Below are positions 7,701-12,638 of a stretch of 12,638 bases of DNA, piece by piece. The position numbers and the translations under genes are program-made. Position 1 is the stretch's first letter. Each line of letters begins with the position of its first letter. Location: the NCBI RefSeq assembly GCF_004359215.1, contig NW_027152031.1, positions 1,327,716 to 1,340,353 of the forward strand, given 5' to 3'. The stretch comes from Bremia lactucae (lineage: Eukaryota > Oomycota > Peronosporomycetes > Peronosporales > Peronosporaceae). Under the pieces are notes generated by a model. It did no database searches. It saw only the letters and a program-made list of their open reading frames with translations, and was not told where the DNA came from.

Positions 7701-8358
7701 ATGACAACTAAGCGTGAGTCCCATACTTATAGCTCGTTCCTTAACGATGAGATGATAGTAGACTATGAAAGTCGCATTCTTTCGGAGGATGAGGAAAAAG
7801 AGCGCGGCTCCTACACGCCTCGTCGTGTGGGCAAAACTCGTCGGGCTCCAAATTCGTTCCCAGAACGTGGTGCCGCGAATGTTTTAGCTGCATTGCGCAG
7901 GACGCCGTACCCCGTGTCCAGCATAATTACGAACCCTCTCGATGAAGAGCAAGAGCATGCAATCCTCAGAGAGGAACAAGCTCGTCGACATGCTGCAGAC
8001 CTTGCGAAAGCAAAAGCTCACAGTGAATATCGATTCACTACACTTAGTGTGAAAGAGCGCCTCCAAATAGGCTTCGGGTCGCAGCTTGACCATCTGGACC
8101 TCCTGACCCAAGACGAGGACGCCGGAGTACCTCGCTGCTCGCGACGCTCTTCATGAGCGATACCTTACGCCCAAGGTAATAAAGCGACGTCAGCATCTGA
8201 CGCGTTTGTGTGATCAGACCCGTGGGACTTTGGTGACCTCAATGAGGGAAATCCCGATCGTCCTGTTTCCAAACGAATCAAAAAGGGAAAAGGATGCTTC
8301 TTTGAGAACTGGGTCCATCGGGCTTGCCGCCTCCGCAAATTCTGAGTTCATCTGCTAG
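7701..8358 (+). CDS. Unrecognised charged protein, one frameshift; possible gag-like or captured gene
   Basis: The first ATG is at 7701; in-frame codons are open upstream from 7608 but have only a TTG. The frame runs to the TGA at 8154-8156. At about 8121 sense-like sequence moves to the +1 frame (EYLAARDALHERYLTPK from 8125) and stays open to TAG at 8356-8358, giving about 218 codons with one indel. The protein is hydrophilic: an acidic patch (SEDEEKERG), an Arg-rich patch (RRVGKTRR), a likely coiled-coil segment (EEQEHAILREEQARRHAADL) and a second acidic stretch. There is no signal peptide, membrane span, zinc knuckle or known catalytic motif. Element D RNase H begins at about 8336, so the end is probably truncated at a junction. 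Its place before pol suggests Gag of element D, but it does not resemble element B Gag. Confidence 0.55.
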
Positions 8359-8553
8359 GCTCTAAGCTATTTGTGATATCTACAGACCACGCGTCTTTAC
8401 GCACTGCGACTAAGTCGCTCCATCTCCCTCAGAGACTGGCTCTATGGCTTTCATATTTCGCCGAATCCAATTTCGAAGTGATATAGGCCTGGCAAGCATA
8501 ATGCTTTGGGTGATGCGTTATCACGCAGGCTGGATTATAAGCTATCTCATTAA
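8336..8553 (+). pseudogene. RNase H, C-terminal half (element D)
   Basis: The reading begins with a Lys-Phe pair and an in-frame TGA, then VHLLGSKLFVISTDHASLRT, SLHLPQRLALWLSYFAE, a TAG, and ALGDALSRRLDY to the TAA at 8551-8553. The Asp of TDHAS is a catalytic residue of the RNase H fold. The N-terminal half and the whole RT that should precede it are missing; the unrecognised frame 7701-8358 is joined here instead. The 18-bp expansion seen in element A is absent. Confidence 0.85.
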
Positions 8554-8685
8554 CGACCAAAATGTCGCCTATTACTGGATTAATCCGTTCGGCTTACGTT
8601 AAGGATGAACAATGTGTTTAGCTCTTAAGAGCACTGAGTCGGACTCAAGTTGTCGGCACGTTTGCGTGCGAGCTAACATCGATTT
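8554..8685 (+). pseudogene. RNase H-integrase connector (element D)
   Basis: Words such as SPITGLIRSAYVKDEQCV, a stop, and LLRALSRT are visible in one frame from about 8563. This is the spacer between RNase H and the integrase zinc finger. It is recognisable only by position and family feel. Confidence 0.6.
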
Positions 8686-8826
8686 TCTATCGACAATGGC
8701 GTGTTGCTATATTGCATGAATGCTGCGGATACTCCGCGCACCGTTGTTCCTAGTGATGAGAATTTAAAGGACCGAATCCTCTACGAGGCACAGGATACTG
8801 TTCTTAGTGGTCATCTCGTGAGAGAA
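8686..8826 (+). pseudogene. Integrase N-terminal zinc-finger region, first half (element D)
   Basis: The frame starting at 8686 reads SIDNGVLLYC, then DTPRTVVPSDENLKDRILYE and LSGHLVRE, the start of the HHCC finger that stabilises integrase. After the codons for RE (8821-8826) the sequence changes without a frame break into reverse transcriptase. The rest of the finger resumes at 9378-9386. The stretch 8701-8904 is therefore a chimera of two unrelated pol domains. Confidence 0.85.
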
Positions 8827-9380
8827 TCCGATGTAGCCAAAACGGCAGTAATCACCTTAGGCTATTACGCTGTGAGGGTGGCTTGTGATGCAATAAGGAT
8901 TTAAAACGCACCGGCGACTTTCAATCGGTGGTGGCTCACGTGATGCGTCAGCACCGTGCCTATGCGCCTCATTACGTTGACGATGTATTCTTGCATAGTA
9001 GGGCCGAGGATGGGCTGAGCAAAATAGAGCTACTTAAACACTGTGTTGAAGACTGGGTAACGCTTAACTGTACTTCCATTGGTCGTACTTTCGAATCCGC
9101 TCGGGGAGGACGATGCGAGGAGCATTAAAACTTGCCCCCTATGGATCCACAAATTCAAGAGAAAATTTTGAAACAGTGGTTCGTGTTACATCTGAAGATG
9201 TATCCAGAGCAGCAATAATTCTCAATCGAACGCAGGGACTCCTTTGTATCTGCTGACGAGCTTGCATCTTTTGGTCGATGACACATTCACCGATAACTTG
9301 AGTGCTGACTTCAAGACTAACATGAAATGGCTTCTGAGAGTGAATCTGTATTTGAAAGTAAGTGGTAGGAAAAGGACGGT
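8827..9380 (+). pseudogene. Reverse transcriptase fragment inserted in integrase (element D)
   Basis: This block lies inside the integrase zinc finger. It starts with SDVAKTAVIT and GYYAVRV, then NAPATFNR in a shifted frame (motif B), then HVMRQHRAYAPHYVDDVFLHSR. The YVDD catalytic box is at 8973-8984 and intact as a motif. RT-like sequence ends near LSKIE at about 9035; the remaining 340 bases (9040-9377) have no recognisable domain in any frame. Integrase resumes directly afterward. AGAGAA occurs at both borders (8821-8826 and 9381-9386). Confidence 0.85.
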
Positions 9381-9890
9381 AGAGAAAAGCCCTACGGCTC
9401 CGTAAGCCTGATTTATTTGTGGCCCAAGCTATACAAATGGATAGGCACATACGTTACATGCGAAACTTGCAAACAGGTTGAAATTTCGGCTCACGCTGCT
9501 GCGCCACTGGCCACTTAAAGGGTCTTGGGGTCCATTAGTATTGATTTTTTGTGTCTGGCTTACCGAAAGATTCGGCCGTTAACACAAGCATCGAGAACTT
9601 AGTTGACGAGTTGAGCAAAATTGCTCATTTAGCAGCTGTGCCGGATATCATTAATAGCGAAGGCACATAACGGTTCGCCTGTAGCAATTGTCTCGGATCG
9701 AGACCCCTGTTTCACGGGCAATTCTAAAAAAACGATTTTCCGAGTACTTGGCACCAAATTGAACATTTCCACAGCGGATCATCCGCAGACCAATGGTCAA
9801 ACTGAACGTGTCAATCACGTCATTGAATACGTTTTGCGCAGTATGTGTGCTGAACACCAAAGCGCGGGAACACACTACTCCCGGAATTGA
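9381..9890 (+). pseudogene. Integrase zinc-finger second half and DDE core (element D)
   Basis: From 9378 the sequence reads GREKPYGSVS, WPKLYKWIGTYV and CETC (9459-9470), the CC half of the HHCC finger. The core follows: SISIDF, with the first catalytic Asp at 9543-9545; VAIVSDRDPCFTG, with the second Asp at 9696-9698; and STADHPQTNGQTERVN, with the catalytic Glu at 9804-9806. The second Asp and the Glu are in one frame with 35 residues between them, the D-x35-E spacing of retroviral integrases. Stops near 9517 and 9600 and missing bases between the first and second Asp show that it is dead. The open frame ends at TGA about 9888. Confidence 0.9.
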
Positions 9891-10227
9891 AGTTGGCATT
9901 AAATGACGCTTTCCCTGCCTTTACAGCTAAACTCCGTATTATGTCAACGGTCTCACCCACCTACGCTTTCCATTAACGTTATCACTGCTTGGCTGAGAGC
10001 TTGGTGGGGAAAATTAGCCAATAGGCTCGCTGGTATCAGTTCTGTCACCGTTCGGATACAAGCAAGCAAATTTCTCGCAATGTCATAAGACATGTGCGTG
10101 ACACAATGCCTGATCGACAAGACAAACATAAAGAACGAGTGGATGCCAAAAGTAGAAGTTGCATTAATTTTTATGTGGTGGAAGACCGAGTTTTGCGAAA
10201 CGCTAAAATCTACCTACAAACCTGGTT
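9891..10227 (+). pseudogene. Integrase C-terminal region (element D)
   Basis: Two open stretches in different frames cover this part. One (9903-10088) ends with NRLAGISSVTVRIQASKFLA. The next (from 10094) reads VRDTMPDRQDKHKERVDAKS and YVVEDRVLRNAKIYLQ. They match the helical region between core and GPY/F in element 1 (430-596). Frameshifts are near 9985, 10086 and 10210. Confidence 0.8.
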
Positions 10228-10441
10228 TTGGCAGTCTTTGAGATCAAATTGCGCCCGCGCTTTATTGGACCATTTACGGTCGTGGCCAAGAAGGGCCTAG
10301 CTTACACGGTAAACTTTCCTCGCAAGCTGCGTACACACCCAATGTCTTACGTGGGCTTGCTTAAGCCATATCGGGACCCTTTCCACGTAGACCTAAAAGC
10401 GCTTGCGCCGAGACAGGCGGTCGTGCCACAGATTGATGCAT
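10228..10441 (+). pseudogene. Integrase GPY/F module (element D)
   Basis: The open frame gives EIKLRPRFIGPFTVVAKKG, then YTVNFPRKLRTHPMSYVGLL and KPYRDP, a good GPY/F module with the GPF intact. It then runs through LKALAPRQAVVPQIDA until the sequence switches at about 10442 to an inverted copy of another subfamily's module. The protein differs clearly from element 1 (VVEEVGDLDYRLTLP), so D and 1 are different families. Confidence 0.85.
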
Positions 10442-10579
10442 GGATGGGGATTAGAGACCTTATTTGGGTCTACATACCTTCTCAGATAAACCACATAAAG
10501 TACGGGGTGCGTCTTCATATACGGGGGAAGGGTGAGCCTATAATTTAGGTCTCCAACGTCTTTTGCCACCGTAAAGGTC
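10442..10579 (-). pseudogene. Inverted GPY/F fragment from an element 1-like family
   Basis: On the minus strand this reads FTVAKDVGDLNYRLTLPPYM, THPVLYVVYLRRYVDPNK. Compared by eye with 681-819 on the plus strand it matches at roughly 120 of about 140 bases. It splits the plus-strand linker of element D, whose sequence resumes at about 10577. The fragment contains no LTR end, so it is not a simple element insertion. Confidence 0.85.
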
Positions 10580-10970
10580 CAGCTGGCTCTCCGAACGAGA
10601 TTGTTGACGTTCCAACGTTGGAAGACGATTTTGGACCGCGTCAAAAGAGATTCCAATCCGAGCAAAGCCCTTGCAAAGAAGTGGCACCTCGTGCTAAAAA
10701 AACATCAAACGCTCTCAAAGAGTTTGGGCCTCTCCCGCGTTGCTGGCTGAACCAGAAAACCTTTAGTTTCACGTGGAGAAGCTCCTAAAACGACGTCGTC
10801 TCAAAGACCAGTACCAGTATTTGGTAAAGTGGCTTAGGTACCTTTCTTCGAAAAACTCTTTGGAGTTTGACGTTCCCCTTCGGCAACATTGCCCGAGCGC
10901 CGTTGACATTTTTGAGCGCCTCGCTCAGGGTCAACTTATATCAAACGACGCTTCCCACCAATAAATGTGG
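10580..10970 (+). pseudogene. Linker and chromodomain (element D)
   Basis: The plus frame reopens with GPAGSPNEIVDVPTLEDDFG, a basic stretch (RQKRF, RAKK) and KEFGPLP. A frameshift near 10740 leads into LLAEPENL, a TAG (10761-10763) where Gln is usual, then FHVEKLLKRRRLKDQYQYLV, KWLRY and SSKNSLEF to the TAA at 10962-10964. This is a chromodomain: the V-K-W of the aromatic cage is present, unlike in element 1. The usual S-W-E is S-L-E, which loses another conserved Trp. It closes pol of element D. Confidence 0.85.
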
Positions 10971-11039
10971 AATAAATGGATCCATTACATCAGTGCGGCT
11001 TGTATCCATGGTTGCGCGAGTAAGTGAAGCACTGGAGTG
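10971..11039. other. Unassigned gap between elements D and C
   Basis: There is no frame, repeat or LTR end that I can support. It is the meeting zone of a plus-strand pol end and minus-strand sequence. Confidence 0.3.
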
Positions 11040-11183
11040 CTAGCTAGAGCTAACTTCGTTTTGAGGCATATACGCCGGACGGAATTGGCCGTTGGCCTTA
11101 AGCTTTGCGAAATCAAAGCGAAGCTTCCGTTCCAAACGAACATCAGCCACATCCGCAAACTCTCTTATAGACCAGATGTTATT
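11040..11183 (-). pseudogene. Short unrecognised coding-like block downstream of element C RNase H
   Basis: About 46 codons are open on the minus strand and read IREFADVADVRLERKLRFDF, AKLKANGQFRP and NEVSSS before TAG at 11042-11040. The amino-acid mix looks protein-like and differs from RNase H, which ends at YALVK just before it. No start codon or domain is visible. It may be a piece of another element joined at about 11183. Confidence 0.35.
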
Positions 11184-11395
11184 TGACAAGAGCATACTAT
11201 ATTGCAAGTAACTCTTTCTAATGAACTGGGCAGTTCTTTTCCGCAGCTTTAAGCTGTCTTAATTCGAGCGCAATTACACGTTCTCGCCCATCGTTATCTA
11301 TTTGTGACAGAGCACTGCCGATGGCAAAATCTGATGCGTCATAGACGACGCTAAAAAAACCAATCTGGATTTGGCAAAGCCAGAATTGGGGCATA
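11184..11395 (-). pseudogene. RNase H, N-terminal half (element C)
   Basis: The minus frame reads SVVYDASDFAIGSAL (first catalytic Asp in YDAS), DNDGRERVIAL, RQLKAAEKNCPVH with the catalytic Glu, a TAG, KELLAI, another TAG and YALVK. The C-terminal half with TDHAS is missing. Element D has just the opposite half. Confidence 0.85.
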
Positions 11396-12010
11396 TTTAA
11401 GACTATCCTTAGCTATATAAAAAATCATTGTTGGTGCTAGTCCAGCACCCATCTGTGTCCCTTTTCAGGATATTGGAGAATGGCCTAGCCATATCAGCAT
11501 AATACTCGCTATATTGGATAATGGTCTAGCCATATCAGCATAATACTCGCTATATTTGAGCAAGTAGTTGGCGAGGCTAACCCACTTACGTAAATCCTTT
11601 GGGTTTTTGGAAGCGGACAATCAATTATGGCTTTGGCGGGATCCGCTCCAAGGGCTCGTTTCCTAAAAAGCATCTAAAATGGGAATTTCTTCTACGCCAA
11701 AAATGCATTTAGATGCATTGGCATACAATTTATGTTTAGGCATACACTCTAGCACTGCTTGGAAATGGTCGATGTGGTTCTCCACATCCGACCGTCCCTG
11801 CTCCGCACGACTATGGACAAAAATGTCATCAAAACTAAGTCTGTGCATAACCTAGACGAGAGCGGAACAGTTGCGTCACTACACGATTAAATGTAACCGG
11901 GCGTTGGAGAGCCTTTGTAGCATAACCAACCACTCCATAGCTTACCGCTTGGGGTACTAACCGCTGTAAGCGCGATATCGCTAGCACGCATGATGTAACG
12001 GAGTGGTTGT
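11396..12010 (-). pseudogene. Ty3/Gypsy reverse transcriptase (element C)
   Basis: Reading leftward, MRASDIALTAVSTPSGKLW starts near 11999. A frame change leads to TFNRVVTQLFR, then FDDIFVHSRAEQGRSDVENH; FDDI (11833-11822) is the catalytic Y/F-x-D-D box. Next come HKLYANASKCIFGVEEIP, a stop, DLRKWVSLANYLLKYSEYYA and DMARPLSN. A 41-bp tandem duplication (11470-11551) then shifts the frame, and SLKYAPILALPNPD leads to RNase H. The family differs from elements A and D at many positions. The LTR of element E starts 24 bases beyond the right end. Confidence 0.9.
11470..11551. repeat. 41-bp tandem duplication inside RT (element C)
   Basis: Two copies, 11470-11510 and 11511-11551, differ at only two or three bases; both contain CTAGCCATATCAGCATAATA. 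Because 41 is not a multiple of three it shifts the reading frame. It repeats the coding for the YADMARPLSN area. Confidence 0.9.
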
Positions 12011-12033
12011 TAAATAAAATTAACACTTAAGGT

Positions 12034-12487
12034 TGTTAGTAAATGTATTATCTAAAAGGAAGACAATATTTTCGGAATATTACTTTACATTGTAACATTC
12101 TAAAAGCTTATTCATTGGTAGATATAGGCCATTATATCATCTTGCTCTGCGGTCGAGTCAGCACTGACGCGCGCAGAGAGAAGGAGACAGAAAAGACTTT
12201 ATTACAAGTTTTGTATTAGTATAGAATTAAGTAATTAGAAAATAGATAGAAACGGAATAACTTAATTATATTAAATAAATACAGCTTACTTGTGACCCAG
12301 TTTAACGCAAGTAATTGAAAGGGAGTCTTCGTCTGCACGTACTAGTGTACGCGAAGTGACATGTGGCACCACTTGCCCTGAAGCAGTGCGAAGTGGACCT
12401 GTACTGAAGCAGTACAAGTCGGCAGTGCACCGTTACATCTGTAACACTTCGTAGTCCGTCCAAGGACCACATTTCTATCAGCTAACA
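12034..12487 (+). mobile_element. 5' LTR of element E
   Basis: The LTR is bounded by TGTTAG at 12034-12039 and CTAACA at 12482-12487, a perfect 6-bp inverted terminal repeat, giving 454 bp. TGG follows directly, as expected for a primer-binding site, and a gag start lies 91 bases further on. An AT-rich TATATTAAATAAATAC area (from 12267) could be the promoter, with the GC-richer 3' part as R/U5. A degenerate direct repeat, CTGAAGCAGT at 12378 and 12404, lies in that part. The five bases before it are AAGGT; the matching duplication would be outside the window. Confidence 0.7.
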
Positions 12488-12505
12488 TGGACATGTTAGA
12501 TGATA
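12488..12505 (+). other. Putative primer-binding site of element E
   Basis: TGGACATGTTAGATGATA starts with the TGG that pairs with the CCA end of a tRNA, right after the LTR. I cannot name the tRNA. CTAACATG-GA-CATGTTAG spans the border as an inverted repeat. Confidence 0.4.
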
Positions 12506-12578
12506 ATGGAAATACGCATCACGTTTCGCGTGATAACTACTCCTTTTTAAGTGACATAAAAAGAGTGCGGTCAAACGA

Positions 12579-12638
12579 ATGAGTTCGACCGTAGGGAATG
12601 ATGCCATCCTGGCCATGCTGTCCGGCTTGGACAGTGAT
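12579..12638 (+). CDS. Gag, N-terminal 20 codons (element E, cut by window edge)
   Basis: The frame from the ATG at 12579 is open to the last base and encodes M-S-S-T-V-G, then DAILAMLSGLDSD. Eleven of its 20 residues match the start of element B Gag (M-S-S, G, A-I, A-M-L, L, D). The leader just upstream also aligns with that of element B, including the CGAATGAGTTC at the start codon. This makes it a Ty3/Gypsy gag of a related family. The CCHC knuckle and pol would lie beyond 12638. It is the only element here whose visible part shows no break. Confidence 0.65.
   Translation, partial: MSSTVGNDAILAMLSGLDSD

Noticed and set aside
8821..9386. AGAGAA flanks as a true target-site duplication
   Set aside because: The insert has no TG/CA ends or LTR, and the word is natural to both RT and integrase at those places, so shared microhomology explains it more simply.
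9139..9450. Minus-strand 103-codon frame in the RT insert
   Set aside because: It overlaps recognised plus-strand integrase at its right end and has no domain; kept only as an unexplained stretch.
12034..12638. Right-edge element as Ty1/Copia, because of the TGTT start and short leader
   Set aside because: Its leader and first 20 Gag residues align with those of element B, whose gag, knuckle and protease order and companion sequences are Ty3/Gypsy.
1..12638. Host effector or other ordinary gene (signal peptide with RXLR or Crinkler-type motif), tRNA, rRNA, CRISPR
   Set aside because: No frame has a hydrophobic signal peptide followed by such a motif, and no cloverleaf, rRNA-like block or spaced repeat array was seen.

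Overview
This window looks like a retrotransposon graveyard from an oomycete, most likely Phytophthora or a related downy mildew. The basis is the style of the Ty3/Gypsy chromodomain pol fragments, which resemble families I know from Phytophthora, plus one sequence close to the oomycete initiator consensus. The genus is an inference. I see no intact gene and no convincing ordinary host gene. I also found no rRNA, tRNA or CRISPR array, and no secreted effector (signal peptide plus RXLR-like) candidate.

Layout on the + strand coordinate. Element 1 (+, cut by the left edge) has the end of the integrase core, the GPY/F module and a chromodomain (1-1379). It is followed by about 1 kb holding antisense open frames (1380-2435), then a polypurine tract (2436-2450) and the start of a 3' LTR (2451). 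Element A (+) is an RT-RNase H remnant at about 3005-3893. Two adjacent palindromes (3918-3964) separate it from element B (-), which reads leftward from leader to gag, zinc knuckle, protease and protease-RT linker (about 6333 down to 3998). A long noncoding AT-rich stretch (6334-7600) contains a second LTR-like start. Element D (+) follows: an unrecognised protein frame (7701-8358), RNase H, split integrase, GPY/F module and chromodomain (to about 10970). Element C (-) is an RT-RNase H remnant (about 12010 down to 11184) with an unknown coding block behind it. Element E (+) begins at 12034 with a 454-bp LTR bounded by TGTTAG/CTAACA, and its gag starts at 12579 and runs off the window.

The fragments belong to related Ty3/Gypsy families but to different subfamilies, nested and in both orientations. 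Most are broken by stops, frameshifts and local tandem duplications (18, 41 and 14 bp). Element D shows two structural rearrangements: an RT fragment inside its integrase zinc finger, flanked by AGAGAA on both sides, and an inverted GPY/F fragment from another subfamily. The most intact parts are the unrecognised frame at 7701-8358, the antisense frame at 1380-1716 and the right-edge LTR plus gag start. The fragments do not form a working pathway. Together they represent the gag, protease, RT, RNase H, integrase and chromodomain steps of LTR retrotransposition, but no single copy in the window has them all.
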